Below are positions 1 to 6,426 of a stretch of 9,773 bases of DNA, piece by piece. Under the pieces are notes generated by a model. That model saw only the letters and a list, made by a program, of their open reading frames with translations. It ran no database searches and was not told where the DNA came from. Each line of letters opens with the position of its first letter. Positions within the stretch are counted from its first letter, which is position 1. Position numbers and translations under genes: made by a program. Source of the DNA: JBEBSD01 sp040394475 (GTDB lineage Bacteria > Bacteroidota > Bacteroidia > Cytophagales > Spirosomataceae); contig JBEBSD010000130.1 of the NCBI GenBank assembly GCA_040394475.1, positions 1 through 9,773 of the forward strand, read 5' to 3'.

Positions 1-218
1 TTAATAAGTATGCCCTGCAAAGTCGCTGTCGACCCGAAAGCTGGCATAGCCGGTCCACCTTTTTAAGCGCTATTTGTCGGGGTCCCTAACAGGTTACAGG
101 GAAACGCCATTTCTTCCTTAAGTTTATCATTTGTAAAATCACAGATTTTCCCATCATATGACATAAATTTTCCCACAAGAGTGTTTCTTTTTTATAATGA
201 ATGTGTAATATATGCCTT
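1..218. other. left-edge stretch with no assignable gene
   Basis: I see no convincing gene here. All six frames are broken or give short unrecognised peptides. On the minus strand one frame ends with a stop exactly at the window edge (bases 3-1) after the peptide GYASFRVDSDFAGHTY, and could be the tail of a lost gene, but it is open for only about 20 codons. The last 40 bases before position 219 are AT-rich and probably held the promoter of the ATPase fossil that follows. Confidence 0.5.
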
Positions 219-516
219 ATGTACAAGCGATATATTACCAAGTCCATTGGTGAAGCCCTTGAAGATACACCGGCTATTCTGATCGTAGGAGCACGGCAGG
301 CCGTATCGAAATCCACAACCTGTGGCCGTTGTCACAAAATGAGATGAAAGAAACAAGCTCCAATTTCTTGCGAAACCTCGTTTTGAAGACGGACGTTTTG
401 AAGTGCAAAAGGCTGTTATACAAGTCATCCGGACGGGAGGCTACCCTGAAGCGCTGGGGCGTAAAAGTGATGCGCGGAGAGCCCGATGGTTTGAGTCCTA
501 TATCTTTTCAATCATT
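219..516 (+). pseudogene. DUF4143-type AAA ATPase fossil (internal deletion plus frameshift)
   Basis: Three pieces in three frames match the 'ATP-binding protein, DUF4143' family of prokaryotic AAA ATPases. The ATG at 219 opens MYKRYITKSIGEALEDTP followed by AILIVGARQA, the normal N terminus up to the first half of the Walker A loop (GARQAGKST in intact members). At about 295-305 the reading changes frame to GRIEIHNLWPLSQNEM, a signature normally about 90 residues further on, so roughly 270 bp appear deleted. At about 381-384 one base is missing from a T run, and the frame moves to EDGRFEVQKAV, then GGYPEAL and ARRARWFESYI. The homology stops at about 516 and the same frame runs into a dehydrogenase tail. 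Without Walker B, the sensor residues and the C-terminal DUF4143 domain it cannot be functional. The family call is from memory of these motifs; the frame changes are read directly. Confidence 0.8.
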
Positions 517-603
517 GGCGATGTTGTTGCATTTTTGTGTACCGATGAGGCACACTGGATAAATGCACAGCATATTGGCGTTTCGGACGGGCAAGCAATA
601 TAA
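517..603 (+). pseudogene. C-terminal fragment of a short-chain dehydrogenase/reductase, fused to the ATPase fossil
   Basis: In the frame that ends the ATPase fossil, the codons from 517 to the TAA at 601-603 read GDVVAFLCTDEAHWIN and then AQHIGVSDGQAI. This matches the C terminus of classical SDR oxidoreductases (typically VAFLCSDDAHWINAQ followed by SGG), the segment after the last cofactor-fold strand. Only about 28 codons survive, with no Rossmann GxxxGxG motif and no YxxxK active site, so this is a relic. The switch from ATPase to SDR is in frame and sharp, which points to an illegitimate deletion or recombination junction. It need not come from the same gene as the SDR fossil at 9292-9515, whose surviving part belongs to a different region of the fold. 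Confidence 0.75.
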
Positions 604-620
604 AGAATTTAATTTCTAGT

Positions 621-1325
621 ATGGAACAGCAGCAGACAAAGAGAAGACAAATATCAACCGTAGAAAAGTTTTTCGTTAAGTCAGGAAAAGTCTTGGCAGT
701 ACGGAGTTGGAACGGTGGAAACCTACACGAAATTGACATTCAGTTACCTAATGTTGATTTTGAAAAATGGGGCAAAGCACAATCTATAAAATGCAGAATT
801 TCTGCGTTGCATTACACTGACTACACGCCTGCGATGTGGGACGTTGAAGAGAAAATTTGCACATTGTATATTGACACCAGCCATAATGGACAAGGAAGCA
901 TTTGGGCCAAAAATCAAACTATGGGAAATGATTTTCATTACTTAAAAATTGAAGCAGAAAAGCATTTTCCGATAGCGGGCAAGCACCTGGTTTTTCTTGG
1001 CGACCAAACTAGTATCGGACATTTTTGTGCTATTCAACAGCTGGCTGACAAAACCGCCAAAATCAGCGGTTTTGTTTCGTTCAAGGACCTGCAAACCGCA
1101 GAAGAATTTGAAAAAAATTGTCTTTGGTTGCCATTACGGGCGATTTCCGTTCAAAATGATATTTATTATCAAACAGAGGAATGGTTAATTGCCAATCAAT
1201 CAGAAAAAGAGGACTTTATTTTCTATGTGGTTGGCGGTGCGGAATTGGTAATGGGACTGCGGAAAATTCTTAAAAATTACGGAGTAGACGGAAGTCGTAT
1301 AAAATTGAAAGGCTTCTGGCATTGA
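621..1325 (+). CDS. siderophore-interacting protein-type FAD/NAD(P)H reductase
   Basis: The 234-residue product has the layout of the siderophore-interacting protein (SIP/ViuB-like) flavin reductases, which use FAD and NAD(P)H to reduce ferric siderophores in the cytoplasm. The N-terminal FAD-binding barrel covers about residues 10-115. HYTDYTPAMWDVE (64-76) stands where the family has its R-x-Y-T flavin motif, and GQGSIWA (90-96) matches the usual GPASRWA. The C-terminal nucleotide-binding half starts at about 121 with LVFLGDQTSIG (123-133, family form GDETALP), continues to FYVVGGAE (201-208) and ends in KLKGFWH, where family members end in GYW. No signal peptide is present. ATG at 621 lies 17 bases after the SDR fossil stop. 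Its base composition looks more AT-rich than the 2.1-8.2 kb cluster, suggesting a separate history. No siderophore receptor or transporter is in view. Family call is good; the true substrate is not known. Confidence 0.75.
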   Translation: MEQQQTKRRQISTVEKFFVKSGKVLAVRSWNGGNLHEIDIQLPNVDFEKWGKAQSIKCRISALHYTDYTPAMWDVEEKICTLYIDTSHNGQGSIWAKNQTMGNDFHYLKIEAEKHFPIAGKHLVFLGDQTSIGHFCAIQQLADKTAKISGFVSFKDLQTAEEFEKNCLWLPLRAISVQNDIYYQTEEWLIANQSEKEDFIFYVVGGAELVMGLRKILKNYGVDGSRIKLKGFWH

Positions 1326-1474
1326 CCGAAAAGCGATTACTACTTTGTTATCCTCGATATAGCAGACACTGTTGCGATGGCAAATCGCTCGGGCCCTCAA
1401 TTGCTGTAAATGGACCTCGGGCCAAGAGTTAGAAGGGGGCTGACCGTCTATAAGCCGGCTCCTGATCAGTAATG
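1326..1474. other. intergenic stretch, nothing recognised
   Basis: Between the reductase stop and the promoter-like block I see no gene. A minus-strand open frame covering 1200-1589 crosses this area and the 3' end of the reductase, but its peptide has no recognisable motif and its overlap with a good gene argues against it. The stretch may be debris like the rest of the left flank. Confidence 0.45.
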
Positions 1475-1537
1475 TTGGTAGTAAAAACAGTAATTTGTAT
1501 ACTAATTCACTCTGTTTCAAAGCGGAACTTTGTATAG
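1475..1537 (+). promoter_or_regulatory. promoter/operator-like block, copy A (shared with 5452-5522)
   Basis: Bases 1475-1502 match 5452-5479 at 24 of 28 positions (TTGGTAG at the start, GTAAT in the middle, TGTATAC at the end). A second box, CTTTGTATA, follows at 1528-1536, and copy B has CTTTGTAC at 5515-5522. Within copy A the two boxes TTTGTATAC (1494-1502) and TTTGTATAG (1529-1537) form a direct repeat 35 bp apart. The TTTG cores recall the Bacteroidota promoter -7 element TAnnTTTG, but the TA is not conserved, so a regulator site is as likely as a core promoter. The block lies 24 bp before an ATG at 1561 that opens in the frame of the flavodoxin remnant but meets a stop after 11 codons. 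Confidence 0.5.
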
Positions 1538-1608
1538 GGAGTAAGTGGATAGTACTCTCGATGCCTTTCACCAAGCTATCCATTCCCATAGAATAACCGA
1601 TAAATCAA

Positions 1609-2034
1609 TTGCATGAAGATTATAACGATATATATATTATGGCTAAGCACACTCCTATTGATGCCAGAGAAAATGAAACGGGTTTTCTGCCACCTTTAAA
1701 GACAAGTCTTGACAGTATCCAAAAATATGACGTAGTATTTCTTGGTTTTCCGACCTGGGGCATGCAGTTGCCGCCGCCTGTGAAAAGCTTTTTGAGCCAA
1801 TATGATCTGAGCGGGAAAACAGTAGTGATCTTTAACACCAATGGCGGCTACGGAATTGGCAGCAGCTTTGAAACGGTGAAACGATTGTGCCCCGACAGTA
1901 AAGTGTTGGAAGGGTATGCTGCCAAAGGCGGCGTGGAAAGGGACGGGATTTTATATGTGATACAGGGAGATAAGGAAAAGCAGGTGCAGGCTGGAGTACA
2001 AAACTGGCTGAGGGAAATAGGGTTCATTAAATAA
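1609..2034 (+). pseudogene. N-terminally truncated flavodoxin (FMN-phosphate loop missing)
   Basis: The readable product of about 141 residues matches the long-standing flavodoxin family from its second strand onward. HEDYNDIYIMA corresponds to the usual YPxDYN segment, YDVVFLGFPTWGMQLPPPV (residues 40-58) is the first flavin-ring loop with the conserved YDxIFLGxPxWW pattern, SGKTVVIFNTNGGYGIG (68-84) is the second flavin loop, and LREIGFIK is the normal end. Intact members carry about 45 more residues with the phosphate-binding loop S/T-x-T-G-N-T. Here the frame is closed by TAA at 1594-1596, and the only starts are TTG at 1609 or ATG at 1639. Nothing upstream in any frame resembles the missing part. 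The promoter-like block sits where it should be, so a deletion probably joined a promoter to the 3' part. FMN binding is unlikely. Confidence 0.7.
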
Positions 2035-2141
2035 AGAACTTGTATGAGACAAGCTGAAAATATTAAAAGTGGCAGGGTGTAATGTCATTAGGGTAGTGTA
2101 GACCATTTATTCAGAGTAAAGATTTATAAATAATTATTGTT

Positions 2142-4292
2142 ATGAAAAAAATTATTCCCGGGCTACTGCTGATCATGATGGGTACCCTATCCGTCTGTTA
2201 TTTTACCAGTTGTAAAAATGATAAAAGTGAAAGTACCGACACCTGGGCCGCCTATAAAGCCGATGAAAAAAGCTCGAGTTACTCACCTTTGGACCAGATC
2301 AATGTATCGAATGTAAGTCAGTTAGAAAATGTGTGGACTTTCCAGATGAATGATTTATCGCAAGGTCAGGATCCGGTGTCGAGTCAAAGCAATCCTATCA
2401 TAGTGGATGGGGTCATGTATGCAAATTCCGGCAAGCAGACGGTTTATGCCATCGATGCGGCTACCGGTAAAGAAATTTGGTCGTGTAAGACTATAGAGGA
2501 AGGGCAGCCCAGCGCTGCCAGCAGAGGCGTTACGTATTGGGAAAGTGGCGATGATAAAAGGATATTATATTCTTCCGGTAATTATTTGATGGCAATTGAT
2601 GCACAAACCGGGAAGATCATTCCTTCGTTTGGCACCAATGGCCGGGTGAATTTGAATGAAGGGGTAAGAGATGATCCTGAAAAAATTTCAGTTTCGCTTT
2701 CAACTCCCGGAAGGATCTTCAAAGAGCTACTCATTATCGGATTAAGGACACCGGATTCATATAGCGCTCCTCCCGGATATATCAGGGCTTATCACTGTAA
2801 AACGGGCAAATTGGAATGGACCTTTCACACCGTTCCTCACCCCGGAGAACCCGGCTATGAAACCTGGCCGCCCGATGCGTACAAATATGCAGGTGGGGTT
2901 AATTGCTGGGCAGGGCTGAGTATTGACATGACCCGGGGGATGGTTTTCCTCGCACTCGGATCTCCTTCCTATGATTATTATGGCGCAGACAGGAAAGGAG
3001 AAAATCTTTTTGGAAACTGTGTCCTCGCATTGGACGCTGCTACCGGTCATTACAAATGGCACTTTCAAACAGTGCACCATGATCTTTGGGATTATGATTT
3101 ACCCGCTCCGCCGAACTTAGTAACCATAAAAAGGGATGGAAAAGAGGTTGATGCGGTCGCGCAGGTTACCAAGCACGGTTTTGTGTTTGTTCTCGATCGT
3201 GAAACCGGTAAGCCGCTCTATCCTGTCGAAGAGCGAAAAGTTCCCGCGTCCAATATGCCGGGTGAAGCGGCCTGGCCCACACAACCTTTCCCGGTAAAGC
3301 CGGATGCATTTGTGAAACAGTTTATGACGGAGGATGATTTGAATAATTATTCCGATGCCGATCACAAAGCTATCCTGGAAAAATTCAGGTCGGTACGATA
3401 TGAGGGTCTGTTTACGCCGCCGGACTTAAAAGGCACGCTATCGCTGCCTGCTACACGGGGCGGAGCCAACTGGGGCGGAGCAGCCTACGATCCTAGTACA
3501 TCGCACCTCTACATCAGAGGCAACAATTTACCGGAAATTATTACCATCGTTGATATTGACAAACATTTTGCGGCCCGCGATAATTCTATTTTTGAAACAG
3601 GTAGGGCCGTGTACCTGAAATTTTGCTCATCGTGTCATGGGCCCGAAAAGCAAGGAGTTCCTCCTACATTCCCATCCCTGGTAGCTATCAGCAACAAGAT
3701 GGGTGAAAATGAAGCGCTTGAAAAAACACGAATGGGCGGTGGGCAGATGCCTGCTTTCAAAGGGGTATTGACTGCGGAGGAAGAACAGGCCATTATAGCA
3801 TTTTTGTTCGATAAAAAAGGTGGTCAGGCAACTCAAGTGGCCACAGGAAAAACTGAGGAAGAAAAACCTGTACGATACGGGAATATCACCGGTTATCAAA
3901 CATGGTCAGACCCGAGTGGAAATCCTGCCATGAAAGGCCCCTGGAATACTCTGAGCGCCTTGAACCTTTCGACTGGAGAATACGCGTGGCAGATTCCTGT
4001 GGGAAATGATGAAAAGCTACAGGAAAAGGGCGGTTCAATTACCGGGTTGTTGGCCCGGTCGGGTCCGATGGTAACGGCAGGTGGATTGCTGTTTATCAGT
4101 GGCGCTGCAGACAAAAAATTGTGGGCTTTTGATAAAAATACGGGAAAAATGGTTTGGGAAACATCTTTACCGGCTGCCAACAATGCCAATGTCTGTTCAT
4201 TCTCCATTGGCGGAAAACAGTTTGTTGCGCTGGGAGTAGGAGGCACGAAAGAAAATCCATCGGGCGCTATTATGGCTTTTGCATTGCCGTAA
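2142..4292 (+). CDS. PQQ-type quinoprotein dehydrogenase with inserted cytochrome c domain, lipoprotein
   Basis: This 716-residue protein would oxidise an alcohol or sugar outside the cytoplasm using pyrroloquinoline quinone and pass electrons to its own haem c. It starts with a lipoprotein signal (hydrophobic 4-18, lipobox F-T-S-C24). The eight-bladed propeller begins at about residue 34 (WAAYKADEKSSSYSPLDQIN) and shows repeated blade signatures such as YAIDAATGKEIW. HHDLWDYDLPAPP begins at 312, with D317/D319 in the place of the catalytic aspartate region of glucose-dehydrogenase-type enzymes, and GGANWGGAAYDP surrounds W444. A cytochrome c domain of about 480-565 is inserted before the last blades, with haem site C495-S-S-C-H499 and probable axial Met536 in GGGQMPAF. 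The propeller resumes at about 590 (YGNITGYQTWSDPSGNP) and closes at GAIMAFALP. Length and order fit the family with an internal haem domain. No PQQ synthesis genes are in the window, so the cofactor would be taken up or made elsewhere. Substrate unknown. Confidence 0.9.
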   Translation: MKKIIPGLLLIMMGTLSVCYFTSCKNDKSESTDTWAAYKADEKSSSYSPLDQINVSNVSQLENVWTFQMNDLSQGQDPVSSQSNPIIVDGVMYANSGKQTVYAIDAATGKEIWSCKTIEEGQPSAASRGVTYWESGDDKRILYSSGNYLMAIDAQTGKIIPSFGTNGRVNLNEGVRDDPEKISVSLSTPGRIFKELLIIGLRTPDSYSAPPGYIRAYHCKTGKLEWTFHTVPHPGEPGYETWPPDAYKYAGGVNCWAGLSIDMTRGMVFLALGSPSYDYYGADRKGENLFGNCVLALDAATGHYKWHFQTVHHDLWDYDLPAPPNLVTIKRDGKEVDAVAQVTKHGFVFVLDRETGKPLYPVEERKVPASNMPGEAAWPTQPFPVKPDAFVKQFMTEDDLNNYSDADHKAILEKFRSVRYEGLFTPPDLKGTLSLPATRGGANWGGAAYDPSTSHLYIRGNNLPEIITIVDIDKHFAARDNSIFETGRAVYLKFCSSCHGPEKQGVPPTFPSLVAISNKMGENEALEKTRMGGGQMPAFKGVLTAEEEQAIIAFLFDKKGGQATQVATGKTEEEKPVRYGNITGYQTWSDPSGNPAMKGPWNTLSALNLSTGEYAWQIPVGNDEKLQEKGGSITGLLARSGPMVTAGGLLFISGAADKKLWAFDKNTGKMVWETSLPAANNANVCSFSIGGKQFVALGVGGTKENPSGAIMAFALP

Positions 4293-4363
4293 TTTAGTTT
4301 GTCACAGGAACAAGAGCACCATCAGTTTACCAGGAAAACAGCAAAAAAAACCGATCTTAAAAA

Positions 4364-5449
4364 ATGAAATTGACCCAAAACATTGCGGCCGTTTTTACAG
4401 CGCTGATTATTCTTTCGGGCTGCAAAAACGGAAGTGAACAACAATACAAAGAGGGTGACTATATCGTCCTCAAAGAACAAGGCAGCTTTGCCGCCGGGGG
4501 AACGGTTATAACCGCACCGGGTACCTACAACCCTGAAAAGCCAACAGGGGAGGGACAAACCTTTCATGGTGACCATGCATACGTTTTTTACCAGGTTCCG
4601 GCCAATGCGAGAAAGCTCCCTTTAGTGATGTGGCACGGCATAGGGCAGTTTTCTAAAACATGGGAAACAACTCCCGACGGGCGGGAAGGGTTTCAGAATA
4701 TTTTCCTGCGCCGTCGTTTTGGCGTATATGTAATAGACCAGCCCAGAAGAGGCAACGCAGGCCGCAGCACAGTGGCCGCGACAATCACCCCCACGCCGGA
4801 CGAGCAGCAGTGGTTTAATACATTCCGTGTAGGTATTTGGCCGGATTATTATGAAGGTGTTCAATTCTCCCGTGACTCAGGCACGCTCAACCAGTATTTC
4901 CGTTCCATGACCCCAAGCATCGGGCCTATTGATTACGAAGTGAATACTGATGCTGCTTCGGCGATCTTCGATCAGATCGGCCCTGCCATTCTGGTTACCC
5001 ACTCCCACAGCGGAGGGATGGGCTGGATCACCCGCACAAAAAATAAAAATGTAAAAGCCATTGTTTCCTATGAGCCGGGAAGTATGTTCATATTTCCGGA
5101 AGGCGAGGTGCCGGCCCCTATTGAAAGCTCGGCAGGTCCGCTCGAAGCGGCAGCTGTTTCAATGGCCGATTTTAAGAAGCTTACAAAGATCCCCATCGTC
5201 ATTTATTATGGAGACTTTATCCCGGAAAAGCTATCTCCCAACACCGGTGCAGACGGTTGGCGGGCGCGGCTGGCAATGGCAAGACTGTGGAGGGATACAG
5301 TAAACAGGCACGACGGGGATGTTACCGTAGTGCATTTGCCCGAAGCGGGGCTTAAAGGCAATACGCATTTCCCCTTTTCGGATCTGAACAATGTGGACGT
5401 CGCGGACCTGATGTCCAACTGGTTACAGGAAAAAGGGCTTGACAAGTGA
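4364..5449 (+). CDS. lipoprotein alpha/beta hydrolase (esterase-like)
   Basis: The 361-residue product has a clear SPII signal, with lipobox L17-S-G-C20, so it should be anchored on the periplasmic or outer membrane. After a linker, the alpha/beta hydrolase fold starts at about residue 85. LPLVMWHGIGQ carries the oxyanion-hole HG, and VYVIDQPRRGNAGRS is the strand/loop that usually follows. The nucleophile elbow is VTHSHSGGMGW with S216 as nucleophile in S214-H-S-G-G218; the first glycine of the canonical G-x-S-x-G is replaced by serine, which is seen in some members of this esterase group. D284 (YYGDFIPE) and H335 (GNTHFPF) are good candidates for the acid and base of the triad. It lies 71 bp after the quinoprotein gene on the same strand, which suggests co-transcription. 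It could be an arylesterase or lactonase; the substrate cannot be read. Confidence 0.85.
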   Translation: MKLTQNIAAVFTALIILSGCKNGSEQQYKEGDYIVLKEQGSFAAGGTVITAPGTYNPEKPTGEGQTFHGDHAYVFYQVPANARKLPLVMWHGIGQFSKTWETTPDGREGFQNIFLRRRFGVYVIDQPRRGNAGRSTVAATITPTPDEQQWFNTFRVGIWPDYYEGVQFSRDSGTLNQYFRSMTPSIGPIDYEVNTDAASAIFDQIGPAILVTHSHSGGMGWITRTKNKNVKAIVSYEPGSMFIFPEGEVPAPIESSAGPLEAAAVSMADFKKLTKIPIVIYYGDFIPEKLSPNTGADGWRARLAMARLWRDTVNRHDGDVTVVHLPEAGLKGNTHFPFSDLNNVDVADLMSNWLQEKGLDK

Positions 5450-5451
5450 TA

Positions 5452-5522
5452 TTGGTAGACAAAACTGTAATCTGTATACCCGACGGCCAAGGTTTAGTCC
5501 TGACCTTTGTACGGTTGATTAA
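5452..5522 (+). promoter_or_regulatory. promoter/operator-like block, copy B (before the CMD gene)
   Basis: Copy B of the block described at 1475. It begins 3 bp after the hydrolase stop. The 28-bp core is 5452-5479, and the second box CTTTGTAC lies at 5515-5522, about 47 bp before the ATG at 5569. The distance from the start of the core to the second box is 63 bp here and 53 bp in copy A, a difference of 10 bp, which is about one helical turn. This spacing fits a DNA-bound regulator contacting both boxes on the same face, but two copies are too few to be sure. It suggests that the CMD gene has its own promoter inside the cluster. Confidence 0.5.
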
Positions 5523-5568
5523 CGGCATGAGATAGGCCAATTCAATTAACGTATAACTAGCAGAAATA

Positions 5569-6291
5569 ATGAGCAGATTCTTAAAGGCAACATTATGTGT
5601 CATGGCAGTAATTGTTGGCGCAAGCGCAAATGCCCAAACAAATACAGCGCAGAAGTTGGATAGCAGGCAGCAGGCGATTGTCCGTATTTCGGTGCTCACG
5701 GGCAAAGGCGACCTGGAAAAACTGAAGACGGAACTCAGCGCAGGGCTTGACGCCGGCTTGACCGTCAACCAGGTCAAAGAAGTCATTGTACATAGTTATG
5801 CCTATGCGGGATTTCCCCGAAGCATACGGGGCTTGCAGACCTTTATGGCTGTGCTGGAGGAACGCAAGGTCAAAGGCATTCATGAGGTAATGGGTGCCGA
5901 AGCTTCTGCGATAACAGATGAACGCAGCAGGTATGACCGCGGCAAGGCCATTTTGGACACCCTTTTAGGCGCTCCGCAAACCGGACCCCCAACAGGTTAT
6001 TCGGCATTTGCGCCTACAATCGAAGTATTTCTGAAAGAACATCTCTTCGCTGATATTTTTGAAAGGGATGTATTAAACTACGCTCAGAGAGAACTGGTAA
6101 CGGTATCGGTGCTTGCCGGTATCGGGGGTGTGGAACCCATGCTGCAATCACATTTGAAAATCTGCCTGAACGTGGGGATTACAGCAGAACAGCTACAGCA
6201 GTTTGTGGAGGTTATTCAATCAACAGCCGGCCAGAAAGAAGCGAAAGCAGTACAGGAAGTTTTGGACGAAGTGCTAAGCAACAGGAAGTAA
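5569..6291 (+). CDS. secreted double carboxymuconolactone-decarboxylase-fold protein
   Basis: The 240-residue product begins with a Sec signal (hydrophobic 7-20, likely cleavage after A-N-A22) and contains two carboxymuconolactone decarboxylase (CMD) domains, at about 30-105 and 160-236. The first domain keeps the family's polar centre, E71-V-I-V-H75 followed by YAYAGFPRS. In the second the aligned segment is QFVEVIQSTAGQKEA, so Glu and His are lost. Neither half has the CxxC pair of the AhpD-type peroxidase reductases, so peroxidase activity of that kind is not expected. Two-domain CMD proteins are common next to cupins, hydrolases and flavodoxins in Bacteroidota (from memory), where they are thought to serve decarboxylation or redox detoxification. 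Role outside the cytoplasm unknown. It has its own promoter-like block upstream and a palindromic repeat starting 2 bp after its stop. Confidence 0.85.
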   Translation: MSRFLKATLCVMAVIVGASANAQTNTAQKLDSRQQAIVRISVLTGKGDLEKLKTELSAGLDAGLTVNQVKEVIVHSYAYAGFPRSIRGLQTFMAVLEERKVKGIHEVMGAEASAITDERSRYDRGKAILDTLLGAPQTGPPTGYSAFAPTIEVFLKEHLFADIFERDVLNYAQRELVTVSVLAGIGGVEPMLQSHLKICLNVGITAEQLQQFVEVIQSTAGQKEAKAVQEVLDEVLSNRK

Positions 6292-6292
6292 A

Positions 6293-6426
6293 ATTTTAAA
6301 TGATGAAATAGCCATGAGCTGTCAGCAATCAGCAACCAGATTGTACACGCCGCCCGCCGTGGATGAATAAATGCCTGGGCGGCACGCTGATAGCTGACTA
6401 CTGAAAGCTGATAACCTTTTATTCAG
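6293..6426 (+). repeat. palindromic intergenic element, copy 1, before the second hydrolase
   Basis: This element fills the gap between the CMD stop and the hydrolase start and is repeated at 7589-7707. The 5' part (TGATGAAA..GCCATGAGCTGT, 6301-6322) matches copy 2 at 20 of 22 positions, and the 3' end (ACCTTTTATTCAG then ATG) also matches copy 2. An outer stem pairs 6321-6333 with 6386-6398 (12 of 13), a GC-rich inner stem pairs 6349-6355 with 6377-6383 (7 of 7), and the apical loop holds GATGAATAA (6362-6370), identical in copy 2. The right arm is itself built of GCTGATA-like units. It may act as an RNA hairpin (processing, partial termination or translational control), or be a small mobile palindromic element. 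Confidence 0.75.

Noticed and set aside
285..325. Apparent Walker A loop GARQAVSKSTT in the ATPase fossil frame
   Set aside because: The bases after GARQA encode GRIEIHNLWPLSQNEM in another frame, a far better family match, so the K-S-T is a coincidence of the frame change.
1200..1589. Minus-strand open frame of 129 codons across the reductase 3' end and the intergenic region
   Set aside because: It overlaps a well-supported gene on the other strand, has no recognisable motif and crosses the promoter-like block.
2757..3365. Minus-strand open frames inside the quinoprotein gene
   Set aside because: They are antisense shadows of a strongly supported coding region.
5352..5786. Minus-strand open frame of 144 codons
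   Set aside because: It lies antisense to the ends of the first hydrolase and the CMD gene and over copy B of the promoter-like block; the peptide has no family signature.
6386..6413. CRISPR-like or tandem-repeat array from the GCTGATA units
   Set aside because: The units are short, degenerate and form the right arm of the palindrome; there are no regular spacers and no cas genes.
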